Shown: positions 8,401 to 14,583 of the stretch, piece after piece | Layout: every line of letters starts with the position of its first letter | Numbering within the stretch: position 1 is the stretch's first letter | Origin: Sutterella sp. | GTDB lineage: Bacteria > Pseudomonadota > Gammaproteobacteria > Burkholderiales > Burkholderiaceae_F | Assembly (NCBI GenBank): GCA_019418605.1 | Contig: DYBN01000053.1 | Coordinates: 1-17,236, forward strand | Reading direction: 5' to 3' | DNA: 17,236 nucleotides | Made by a program: the position numbers and the translations under genes | The notes under the pieces: generated by a model | The model's input: the letters and a program-made list of their open reading frames with translations, nothing else | Databases searched by the model: none | Told to the model about the DNA's origin: nothing

Positions 8401-9275
8401 TTGGGGCTCGAAGGAACCCGGCGGAAGCGATGGAGGGCCGCCGGCCCCTCCTTGGCCTTTTTCTCCCAATAGGGGTCGTGAATGCGCGCGCCCTTGACGC
8501 GGGGCAGGGGCGCGGGATCAAAGTCCCGGGCCTTGGCGCCGTAGTCGATGACGGCGCGAACAAGGGGAGCGGCGGCCGCTTCGATGTGCGCCGGGCTCTT
8601 TAGAAGCTTGGTGCAGTTTAAAAGGGCGTGCCAGGCAAAGGACAACACGCGCTCTTCAAGGCCCCCTTCGGGAAAAAGACGCGAGCCGTCGCGGCAGGTT
8701 AACGGCGCCGCAGCAGCATTTTCCCCGGTCTTTTTAAAGGTCCCGAACGCCTTCTCAAGCAAGGAGAAGTCGGCTTGCGCCTTAACAAAGCACTCTTCGC
8801 AGAAGGCTTCGATTTCGGGGATGTCAAGCATGATGCTGCGCGCGCGAGCGCGCCGGCAGATGTTGTCCTCGATGTCGGCGCGGTCGGCTTCTATCTTGAC
8901 GCGGTCGGCGACTTCGTGTGCGAGGCTTTGCGCCACGATGTCGTCCGGATCAAGACCGAAGGCGGCCGTAGACAAAAGCGCGGCCCTCAGATGCTCCCCG
9001 GCTTCGCCCACCAGGGCATTGACCCAGAAGAGGCCGTCATAGTGCCAGACGGCCTTTTGAAACACGGTGCGGATTTGCGCGGTGCGCACCGCACCCGGCA
9101 TGGCGTCAAAGCCCGGCACGACCTTGATGCGCGAAGCGAGAGCGCGCCGCAATTTTTCGGGCATGGTCTCAAAGACCGCATTTTTTGCAGTCGTGCAGTA
9201 GAAGTTTTTCATGAACTGCGGGCCGAGCTTGGCTGCGGCGAGGTAGCCGGGAAGAGTGCGGGGAAGTGCGGACAT
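5457..9275 (-). CDS. Large protein of unknown function (about 1272 aa)
   Basis: This is an uninterrupted minus-strand frame with base use like its neighbours. I do not recognise the family. Numbered from the ATG at 9275, no signal peptide or membrane segment is evident, so it is probably cytoplasmic. Residues about 1-270 are mixed helical with scattered Cys (for example FCEECF near 158-163). Residues about 300-560 look like a beta-rich region. Residues about 650-980 are Ala/Leu-rich helical stretches that could be degenerate Sel1/TPR-like repeats. The last 190 residues are aromatic-rich and contain an acidic tract CDEDDKNDEDED (1164-1175), then beta-like sequence ending in GSEIIFSGILYGYMY. 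A TTG at 9320 would add 15 residues, but it falls in the preceding terminator hairpin, so the ATG is preferred. No Shine-Dalgarno is visible; the leader is a pyrimidine-rich run. The gene stands alone between terminators. Confidence 0.8.
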   Translation of the reverse strand: MSALPRTLPGYLAAAKLGPQFMKNFYCTTAKNAVFETMPEKLRRALASRIKVVPGFDAMPGAVRTAQIRTVFQKAVWHYDGLFWVNALVGEAGEHLRAALLSTAAFGLDPDDIVAQSLAHEVADRVKIEADRADIEDNICRRARARSIMLDIPEIEAFCEECFVKAQADFSLLEKAFGTFKKTGENAAAAPLTCRDGSRLFPEGGLEERVLSFAWHALLNCTKLLKSPAHIEAAAAPLVRAVIDYGAKARDFDPAPLPRVKGARIHDPYWEKKAKEGPAALHRFRRVPSSPKRRPLSALYDPLTQHLGSGDTTSAIFTDELDFDHVGAIATPADLEHALSHEMPVGEIVLLSSSDGLAASRQHAKVSRTYATLYVPAFFSRVGPTHRTLTPIPAVVSESVPHTLQIESARATQNLAAVWLTVKSEAFGKITALCTSWIDQCLKLRLNTPYRAHLALWATHIEKIEPAEGETVKTGVVSFDPDTYETTVRLYAGKPGVRTKPAATVMQVMHARVSTKRNTPGIDLAVEARELARAGIANNALIEVRGYLLCQNFLTPEALETNAFADTIESRRRIPSAFLPKDLPRAEDLWKKACAACGMPEDDPDAASFDSSKLFREFTPDPADKAPEAIRGSYVLNDSTCSGVEPEFLPAIKKLARAQALEGALKGDAWLLSHFLFEAARGDARYRAAGLSLLLDAILAQALASGSEAAYEVMAGAAARNCLFAEDLFLRATHWFAEHCLNGRALALRVKLMLGDTDFSELPEEGQSLAGIFVFQAAGGSADPRVLPLLARTTSMGCYGGTLNPDYALMYLRVSCRYRQIALYLEACFQLWGSKMWELTFEERLKALVDRAATGQVQDVVFLVTALEVESGFPTHDIDDYMMLPGPVNDETRPPRIKLAIAAMRLRRWVGESSHNTRTLSTLESLINGDWRVLGSRDEVEHAVNSFDLWAFLGRELRTRGRELLESAEKTDIEQLGHAAFWGWLLDKSYLDAHPGADLDRMIEKDPQGVEQARQSMMSQTEFIFAHSTPFVPQLPATENEDLSYAGMIMRYDTLDAPLDKAALLWTLYVPSDIASDKTVPLPPCGPYFSEATRARLSPLSLLTEEDESSGCPRVQFVDNKGQASNLLCFYDIFWPYACQLYKSAEIFEARLYIVGRTALWTECDEDDKNDEDEDPTGALFGGRIKCSVRGLATIVSFERDWCEIAGISFDKLLLKVKGFENILENSTFVLYQASFSRDKNTDVGSEIIFSGILYGYMYKTDDTQAKRMMLN

Positions 9276-9304
9276 CTGGGCAAAAAAGCAAAAAGAGCAA
9301 AGAC

Positions 9305-9337
9305 AAAAAGAGGGGGCCAAAAGAAGCGGCCGCCCTC
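9305..9337 (-). terminator. Intrinsic terminator after bcp, upstream of the large gene
   Basis: On the minus strand GAGGG-C-GGCC (9337-9328) pairs with GGCCCCCTC (9318-9310): nine pairs with one bulged C. TTTTT (9309-9305) follows, then more pyrimidines. It would stop bcp transcription 30 bases before the ATG of the large gene, implying that gene depends on read-through or on a promoter overlapping the hairpin. Confidence 0.6.
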
Positions 9338-9385
9338 AGGCGCTTTAAAAAAATCAGGCGGGGCGCATCAGCCCTGTGTGGTTCA

Positions 9386-9853
9386 TTATGCGGCTTTCAA
9401 TTCGCGCAGCGCGGCGAGCACCTCTTCGACGTGCCCGGGCACCTTGACGCCGCGCCACTCGCGCACGATCACGCCCGCCGGATCGATGAGAAACGTTGAG
9501 CGCACGATGCCGCGGCAGGGCTTGCCGTACATGACCTTGGGCTTGATGACGTCAAAGGCCGTGCAAAGCGCCTCGTCCTTGTCCGAAATGAGTTCAATGG
9601 AAAGGTCCTGCCGCGCGCAGAACCCTTCGTGGGTGCGCACGCTGTCGCGCGAGACGCCCGCGATGTCGCAGCCTTCGGCATCAAACTTGTCCTTGGCGGC
9701 CGAAAAGTCGCGCGCCTCCAGCGTGCAGGCCGAGGTGTTGTCCTTGGGGTAGAAGTAGAGCACGACCCAGCGGCCGGCATGCGCGCGCATGTCGAACTCG
9801 CCCTTGGTCGAGGGGCCCTTGACGTCGGCTGCGCTCTCGCCGATTTTGTACAT
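9386..9853 (-). CDS. bcp: Thiol peroxidase of the Bcp/PrxQ family
   Basis: This is a thioredoxin-fold peroxiredoxin that reduces hydrogen peroxide and organic hydroperoxides in the cytoplasm, recycled by thioredoxin. The ATG at 9853 has GGAG 8 bases upstream and gives 155 residues, the usual length. The frame runs open to 9874, but MYKIGE is the family-like start. The active-site segment reads YPKDNTSACTLEARDF, with the peroxidatic Cys at 43. GVSRDS, then MYGKPCRGIVRSTFLID, are typical of the family. The usual TPGC motif is TSAC here, and the resolving Cys five residues later, found in E. coli Bcp, is absent, so it may use another Cys (several occur at 62-113) or a one-Cys mechanism. It is transcribed away from alaC. 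Confidence 0.94.
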   Translation of the reverse strand: MYKIGESAADVKGPSTKGEFDMRAHAGRWVVLYFYPKDNTSACTLEARDFSAAKDKFDAEGCDIAGVSRDSVRTHEGFCARQDLSIELISDKDEALCTAFDVIKPKVMYGKPCRGIVRSTFLIDPAGVIVREWRGVKVPGHVEEVLAALRELKAA

Positions 9854-9998
9854 GATGGATTCTCCAAACAACAAATTTCAAAAAGGTGCATGAGGGGCGC
9901 ACGCCCGGGGTGTGCTTTCAAGTCCCCCTTTTTGCGCGCGCTCTGCTTTTGTTCGCATTGTGCCTGTAAAAAGGCCTCTGCGCGGGATTCTTCGGGCT

Positions 9999-10027
9999 TT
10001 CACAAGTTGCGGCAAACATGCTTTAAT
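9999..10027 (+). promoter_or_regulatory. Promoter of the alaC-hom-thrC unit
   Basis: TTCACA (9999-10004) and TTTAAT (10022-10027) are spaced by 17 bases, and each matches the sigma70 consensus at five of six positions. The predicted start is near 10034, leaving a leader of about 165 bases before the alaC ATG at 10201. This is the best promoter-like sequence in the divergent bcp/alaC gap (9854-10200). Confidence 0.65.
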
Positions 10028-10068
10028 AGCGAGGTGTACGTTGCCGCAGTCTGCGAGCAAGGAAGCGC

Positions 10069-10112
10069 GCCCGCCTTTGCGGGCGGCCGCTTTGCGGCCC
10101 CTTTTTTGGGGC
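10069..10112 (+). promoter_or_regulatory. GC-rich leader hairpins before alaC, possible attenuator
   Basis: Three stems lie in a row. GCCCGC (10069-10074) pairs with GCGGGC (10079-10084), loop CTTT. GGCCGC (10085-10090) pairs with GCGGCC (10094-10099), loop TTT. After CC comes T6 (10102-10107), so the second stem looks like an intrinsic terminator. GCCCC (10097-10101) can instead pair with GGGGC (10108-10112) with the T6 as its loop. That pairing excludes the terminator stem. The arrangement is the form of a terminator/antiterminator switch, but the function is inferred. Confidence 0.4.
10076..10087 (+). repeat. Intergenic hairpin motif, copy 1
   Basis: TTTGCGGGCGGC occurs here, at 11503-11514 and at 17159-17170, always outside genes and on the same strand. 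A near copy (TTTGCGGGCAGC) is at 14536-14547. In copies 1 and 2 the similarity extends further: GCCCGCC precedes, and GC-TTTGCG then CCCCTT follows. Confidence 0.5.
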
Positions 10113-10200
10113 GGTGCGGGTGGTCGATTCCTTTGTCGTTTCCCTGCGGCCGTTGTTTTTTATGTTTTTTTCGTTTGCCGAGAGCCTGGAGCTTGAAGGT

Positions 10201-11421
10201 ATGAATACAGAATTTGCCCGCATTAAGCGTCTTCCGCCCTATGTCTTCAACATTACCAACGAATTGAAGATGGCGGCGCGCCACCGCGGCGAGGACATCA
10301 TCGACTTTTCGATGGGCAACCCCGATGGCCCCACCCCGAGACACATCGTCGACAAACTCATTGAGGTCGCAGGCCGCGACAACACCCACGGCTACTCGGT
10401 CTCGCGCGGCATTCCGCGCCTGAGAAAGGCCATTTCGAACTGGTACAAGAGAAAGTTCGACGTCGACATCGATCCGGAAACCGAAGCGATCGTCACGATC
10501 GGCTCCAAGGAAGGCATCGCACACCTGATGCTTGCCTGCACGGACCGCGGCGACACGGTGCTCGTGCCCAATCCGAGCTACCCGATTCACATCTACGGCG
10601 CCGTGATCGCGGGCGCCGACGTGCGCTCGGTGAAGATGATTCCGGGCGTGGATTTTTTAAGCGAACTCGAGCGCGCCATCGTCGAGACGGTGCCGCGCCC
10701 GAAGATGATGATTCTGGGCTTTCCCTCCAACCCGACGGCGCAGTGCGCCGATCTGGAGTTCTTTGAGAAGGTGATTGCCCTCGGACGCCGCTACGGCATC
10801 TGGGTCGTGCACGATCTGGCCTACGCCGACATCTGCTACGACGGCTACAAGGCGCCCTCGATCATGCAGGTGCCCGGAGCCAAGGACGTGGCCGTGGAGT
10901 TCTTCACGATGTCAAAGTCCTACAACATGGCGGGCTGGCGCATCGGCTACATGGTGGGCAACAAGGATCTCGTGCATGCGCTTGCGCGCATCAAGAGCTA
11001 CCACGACTACGGCACCTTCACGCCGATTCAGGTGGCGGCCATCGAAGCCCTCGAGGGCGATCAGAGCTGCGTGGACGCCGTGCGAGAAAAGTACACCAAG
11101 CGCCGCAACATCCTCGTCAAGGGCCTAAACGACATCGGCTGGCCCGTGGAGTCGCCCAAGGCCTCGATGTACATCTGGGCCAAAATTCCCGAACCCTATC
11201 TGCACCTGGGGTCCGTCGAATTCAGCAAGCAGCTCCTTGAAAAGGCAAAGGTGGCGGTGAGCCCCGGCATCGGCTTTGGCGAGTACGGCGACGATCATGT
11301 GCGCATCGCGCTCATTGAAAACGAGTACCGCACGCGGCAGGCGCTGCACGGCATCAAGCAGATGTTCCGCCAGGACGGGCTCATCAATCCGGATGCGCCG
11401 CACGGGCAAAAGAATTCCTAA
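10201..11421 (+). CDS. alaC: Alanine-synthesising aminotransferase (AlaC type)
   Basis: This is a PLP-dependent class I aminotransferase, by similarity to E. coli AlaC a glutamate-pyruvate transaminase that makes alanine in the cytoplasm. The ATG at 10201 gives 406 residues (AlaC of E. coli has 412). GGAG (10188-10191) lies 9 bases upstream. A GTG at 10114 is in frame, but its extension is unlike the family. The start region RLPPYVFNITNELKMAARHR is almost the same as AlaC. GSKEG (101-105), SNPTAQC (176-182) and HDLAYAD (204-210) follow. The PLP Lys is at 239 in MSKSYNMAGWR, and the phosphate-binding Arg is at 247. alaC followed by hom and thrC is a recurring betaproteobacterial cluster, which suggests joint control with the aspartate-family pathway. 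Confidence 0.96.
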   Translation: MNTEFARIKRLPPYVFNITNELKMAARHRGEDIIDFSMGNPDGPTPRHIVDKLIEVAGRDNTHGYSVSRGIPRLRKAISNWYKRKFDVDIDPETEAIVTIGSKEGIAHLMLACTDRGDTVLVPNPSYPIHIYGAVIAGADVRSVKMIPGVDFLSELERAIVETVPRPKMMILGFPSNPTAQCADLEFFEKVIALGRRYGIWVVHDLAYADICYDGYKAPSIMQVPGAKDVAVEFFTMSKSYNMAGWRIGYMVGNKDLVHALARIKSYHDYGTFTPIQVAAIEALEGDQSCVDAVREKYTKRRNILVKGLNDIGWPVESPKASMYIWAKIPEPYLHLGSVEFSKQLLEKAKVAVSPGIGFGEYGDDHVRIALIENEYRTRQALHGIKQMFRQDGLINPDAPHGQKNS

Positions 11422-11462
11422 AGGGCCGTATCCCTGAAAACCAAAACTTAGAGCATAGGAGA

Positions 11463-11480
11463 GTCCGGAGACTTCCGGGC
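11463..11480 (+). other. Small hairpin in the alaC-hom spacer
   Basis: GTCCGGA (11463-11469) pairs with TCCGGGC (11474-11480) with loop GACT, seven pairs including one wobble. Only TTT follows, so as a terminator it would be weak. Together with the larger hairpin at 11492-11516 it may partly separate alaC from hom. Confidence 0.4.
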
Positions 11481-11491
11481 TTTCCGTGTGC

Positions 11492-11516
11492 CCGCCGCCT
11501 TTTTTGCGGGCGGCGG
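11492..11516 (+). repeat. Intergenic hairpin motif, copy 2, before hom
   Basis: CCGCCGCC (11492-11499) pairs perfectly with GGCGGCGG (11509-11516), with T6 in the loop. The 12-base motif TTTGCGGGCGGC lies at 11503-11514. Its layout resembles the leader element before alaC. There is no T-run after the stem, so termination on the plus strand is doubtful. Confidence 0.5.
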
Positions 11517-11611
11517 CTTTGCGCGCCCCTTGCGGTTTCATGCAAAAAGCGCGCGGCAAACGCTAAAACGCGCCGGCGCGCACGCCTTGGCGCACACTAT
11601 GAGAAGGCAGC

Positions 11612-12928
11612 ATGAAGGAAGTCATCAAAATCGGGCTTGCGGGCCTTGGAACCGTGGGAGGCGGCACCTATGCCGTTTTGGGGCGCAACGCCGCCGATCT
11701 TTTGGCGGCCACGGGCTCGCGGCTTGAGGTGAAGGCCGTTGCCTGCCGCAACCTTGCGCGTGCGCGCTCGGTTGTTTCTGAAGACGTGGCCGTCACCGAC
11801 GACGTGATGAGCCTTGCGCGCGATCCCGAAATCGACGTCGTGATCGAAGTCATGGGCGGCATTGAGCCCGCCAAGACCTTCGTGCTCGAAGCCATCGCCG
11901 CGGGCAAGCACGTGGTGACCGCCAACAAGGCGCTTTTGGCGCTCAATGGCAACGAAATCTTTTCGGCTGCCGCGCGCGCGGGCGTGGTCGTCGCCTACGA
12001 GGCGGCCGTCGCAGGCGGCATTCCCATCATCAAGGCGCTGCGCGAGGGGCTTGCCGCCAACCGCATCGAATGGGTCGTTGGCATCATCAACGGCACGAGC
12101 AACTACATCCTCACCACGATGCGCGAAAAGGGCGTCTCCTTTGAGACGGCCTTGTCCCAGGCGCAGGCCCTGGGCTACGCCGAAGCCGATCCCACCTTTG
12201 ACATTGAAGGGGTGGACGCCGCGCACAAGATCACGATTTTGAGTGCGCTCGCCTTTCACACGCCGGTCAACTTCAAGGCGGCAACCGTTGAGGGCATCAC
12301 GCATCTTGCGGCCGAAGACATCCGCTACGCCGAGGAGTTCGGCTACCGCATCAAGCTTTTGGGCATCACCAAGCGCACGGAAAAAGGCATTGAACTGCGC
12401 GTGCATCCGGCGCTGGTGCCCAAGCGGCGCCTGATGGCAAGCGTCGAGGGCGTCATGAACGCCGTCGTCGTCAAGGGCGATGCGGTCGGCACGACCCTCT
12501 ACCACGGGCGCGGCGCAGGGGCCGAGCCCACGGCCTCGGCCGTGGTCGCAGACCTTGTCGACATCGCGCGGCTCATGAACGGCGAGCGCGTCGATCCGCA
12601 GCGCATCGCGCAGCGCATGGCCGCGCTGGCCCCGCAGGAGGCGAAGTGGCTTGCGATGGACGAGACGGTGTCGTCTTACTACGTGCGCATTGGCGTTGCC
12701 GACAAGCCGGGCGTTCTGGCCGACATCGCTCGAATCTTTGCCGACAACAACATCTCCATTGAAACGATGGTGCAAAAGGAGTCCGATCCCGGTGTGGCGA
12801 GAACCGAAATCGTGATTCTCACGCACAGCGCAATCGAAGGAAACGTCAACCGCGCCATCGCCGCCATCGAGGCCCTGGAGAGCGTCGAGGGCAAGGTGGT
12901 GATGCTTCGTAAGGAAGAATTGAACTGA
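11612..12928 (+). CDS. hom: Homoserine dehydrogenase
   Basis: Hom reduces L-aspartate-4-semialdehyde to L-homoserine with NAD(P)H, the branch step to threonine and methionine. The 438-residue length is that of the monofunctional form with a regulatory tail. The order is: Rossmann motif GLGTVGGGT (11-19), TANKALLA (103-110) with the conserved Lys at 106, the catalytic domain with GGIPIIKALREGL (135-147) and GTSNYIL (161-167), DVEGVDAAHK-like sequence with Lys at 206, and a C-terminal ACT domain (about 356-430) starting YYVRIGVADKPGVLADIA. The ACT domain implies feedback inhibition by threonine, as known for the family. The ATG at 11612 follows GAGAAGG (11601-11607). It lies 190 bases after alaC and 89 before thrC. 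Confidence 0.98.
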   Translation: MKEVIKIGLAGLGTVGGGTYAVLGRNAADLLAATGSRLEVKAVACRNLARARSVVSEDVAVTDDVMSLARDPEIDVVIEVMGGIEPAKTFVLEAIAAGKHVVTANKALLALNGNEIFSAAARAGVVVAYEAAVAGGIPIIKALREGLAANRIEWVVGIINGTSNYILTTMREKGVSFETALSQAQALGYAEADPTFDIEGVDAAHKITILSALAFHTPVNFKAATVEGITHLAAEDIRYAEEFGYRIKLLGITKRTEKGIELRVHPALVPKRRLMASVEGVMNAVVVKGDAVGTTLYHGRGAGAEPTASAVVADLVDIARLMNGERVDPQRIAQRMAALAPQEAKWLAMDETVSSYYVRIGVADKPGVLADIARIFADNNISIETMVQKESDPGVARTEIVILTHSAIEGNVNRAIAAIEALESVEGKVVMLRKEELN

Positions 12929-12941
12929 CGCGGGAACTGAC

Positions 12942-12965
12942 GAGGGAGGCTTAAAAAGCCCCCTC
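12942..12965 (+). other. Hairpin between hom and thrC
   Basis: GAGGG-A-GGCTT (12942-12952) pairs with AAGCCCCCTC (12956-12965): ten pairs with one bulged A, and loop AAA. No T-run follows, so full termination is unlikely. It may stabilise the hom mRNA end or set the hom to thrC ratio. Confidence 0.5.
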
Positions 12966-13017
12966 TCACAACAAACAAAACGCATGAAGGCATGCAAAAA
13001 AAAGGGAGAACGCGCTC

Positions 13018-14478
13018 ATGACCGGACAGTGCTTTGAGCCGATGCACTACATCTCAACCCGCGGAGAGGCCGCAGGCGGCAGCCGCTACAGCGACATCGT
13101 GCTTGCGGGCCTCGCGCCCGACGGGGGGCTTTATCTCCCCGCGCGCTATCCGCAGACAACCCCCGAGTCGATCTGGGCGCTGCGCGAGCGCCCGTACGCG
13201 GAGCTTGCCTTTGAGGTGATGCGGCTTTTTGCCGACGACATCGAGCCCGCGCGTTTCAAGGACCTCTTGGCGCGCAACTACGTGCCCGAGCGGTTTTCAA
13301 ACGGCAGGCAGGGAGACGATTTTTCTCAAATCACCCCCGTGCACTGGATTGAGGGCGGTCGCTTCGGGCTTCTTTCGCTTTCAAACGGCCCGACCCTGGC
13401 CTTCAAGGACATGGCCATGCAGTACCTCGGGGGGCTCTTTGAGATGCTTCTCTCTGAGCGCGGCAGCGACCTCAACATCCTGGGCGCAACCTCGGGCGAC
13501 ACCGGGTCGGCCGCTGAATACGCCATGCGCGGCCGCGCCGGCGTGCGCGTCTTCATGCTCTCGCCCGAAGGGCGCATGAGCGCGTTTCAGCGCGCGCAGA
13601 TGTACTCGCTCATCGACGACAACATCTTCAACATCGCCGTGCGCGGCGCCTTTGACGACGCGCAGGACATTGTGAAGGCCATTGGGCGCGACGCCGCCTT
13701 TAAGAACGAATGCCGCATCGGCACGGTCAACTCAATTAACTGGGCGCGCATCAGCGCGCAGGTCGTCTACTACTTCAAGGGGTGGCTGCAGGCCGCGGAC
13801 TCGCCCGACGAGGTTGTGGACTTTGCCGTGCCTTCAGGCAACTTCGGCGACGTGCTCGCCGGGTGGATTGCCAAGTGCATGGGGCTGCCCGTGGGGCGGC
13901 TTGTGGTGGCGACAAACGAAAACGACGTTCTGGACGAATTTTTCCGCACGGGGACCTACCGCGTGCGCGACGCCGCGCACACGTTTGTCACGAGCTCGCC
14001 CTCGATGGACATCTCGAAGGCCAGCAACTTCGAGCGCTACATCTTTGACATTGTCGGACGCGATCCCGCGCGCGTGCGCGCGCTCTGGAAGGACGTGGAG
14101 ACAAAGGGGGGCTTTGCGCTTTCCAAGGACGAGATGCAGCGCGTGCGCGAAAGCGGCTTTGTCTCGCACAAGAGCACGCACGCCGAGCGCCTTGCCGCCA
14201 TCGCGGAGCTCTATAAGAGCGAGGGCGTCATGATCGATCCGCATACGGCAGATGGCCTTAATGCCGCCCGCGCGCACAAGCGCGAGGGCGTCAAGATGCT
14301 GGTGCTCGAGACGGCGCTTGCGGCCAAGTTTGCCGAGACGATTCGCGAGGCAACGGGCGTTGATCCGGCCGTGCCCGCCTCCTACGAGGGACTCGAATCC
14401 CGCCCGCAGAAAGTGGAGGTGCTCGACGCAGACGCCGGGGCCGTCAAGCGCTTCATTGAAAAGGCGCTTGGCCGCTAA
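13018..14478 (+). CDS. thrC: Threonine synthase
   Basis: ThrC is a PLP enzyme that converts O-phospho-L-homoserine to L-threonine and phosphate, the last step of threonine synthesis. The 486-residue product belongs to the longer ThrC class found in betaproteobacteria and fungi (E. coli has 428). The family N-terminal signature MHYISTRG is at 9-16, PDGGLYLP at 34-41, the PLP Lys at 130 in GPTLAFKDMAMQ, and the phosphate-binding GATSGDTGSAA near 161-171. SGNFGDVLAGW and SPSMDISKASNFERY are further conserved blocks. The ATG at 13018 has AGGGAG 9 bases upstream; the in-frame ATG at residue 9 lacks such a site. The gene closes the alaC-hom-thrC unit. thrB (homoserine kinase) is not in the window. 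Confidence 0.98.
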   Translation: MTGQCFEPMHYISTRGEAAGGSRYSDIVLAGLAPDGGLYLPARYPQTTPESIWALRERPYAELAFEVMRLFADDIEPARFKDLLARNYVPERFSNGRQGDDFSQITPVHWIEGGRFGLLSLSNGPTLAFKDMAMQYLGGLFEMLLSERGSDLNILGATSGDTGSAAEYAMRGRAGVRVFMLSPEGRMSAFQRAQMYSLIDDNIFNIAVRGAFDDAQDIVKAIGRDAAFKNECRIGTVNSINWARISAQVVYYFKGWLQAADSPDEVVDFAVPSGNFGDVLAGWIAKCMGLPVGRLVVATNENDVLDEFFRTGTYRVRDAAHTFVTSSPSMDISKASNFERYIFDIVGRDPARVRALWKDVETKGGFALSKDEMQRVRESGFVSHKSTHAERLAAIAELYKSEGVMIDPHTADGLNAARAHKREGVKMLVLETALAAKFAETIREATGVDPAVPASYEGLESRPQKVEVLDADAGAVKRFIEKALGR

Positions 14479-14488
14479 GCCTTGCACC

Positions 14489-14519
14489 AAAAGGGCTCCT
14501 CACCGGGGGCCCTTTTTTT
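14489..14519 (+). terminator. Intrinsic terminator after thrC
   Basis: AAAAGGGC (14489-14496) pairs with GCCCTTTT (14509-14516), and the T-run continues to 14519. It begins 10 bases after the thrC stop and closes the amino-acid biosynthesis unit. Confidence 0.9.
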
Positions 14520-14535
14520 CGCGCAGGATCGGCGC

Positions 14536-14547
14536 TTTGCGGGCAGC
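14536..14547 (+). repeat. Near copy of the intergenic motif
   Basis: TTTGCGGGCAGC differs by one base from the 12-mer found before alaC, before hom and at the right end. It lies between the thrC terminator and the next gene and does not form an equally good hairpin. Confidence 0.3.
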
Positions 14548-14583
14548 AAGGCACGATTTTTGATTTTGAGGTGTGTAACGAAA

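Noticed and set aside
9347..9374. Second minus-strand terminator after bcp (GGGC/GCCC with T7)
   Set aside because: The stem has only four pairs and lies seven bases from the U-run, so it was not called; the hairpin at 9310-9337 is better.
10114..10200. GTG start extending AlaC by 29 residues
   Set aside because: The added sequence is Phe/Leu-rich and unlike AlaC, which begins close to the ATG at 10201.
9629..10204. Plus-strand frame of 191 codons across bcp and the alaC leader
   Set aside because: Most of it is antisense to bcp. Only its last part from 10034 is considered, as a possible leader frame, in the attenuator finding.
11597..12997. 466-codon minus-strand frame opposite hom
   Set aside because: It is His/Arg/Asp-rich with no family features, a mirror of GC-rich codon use in hom.
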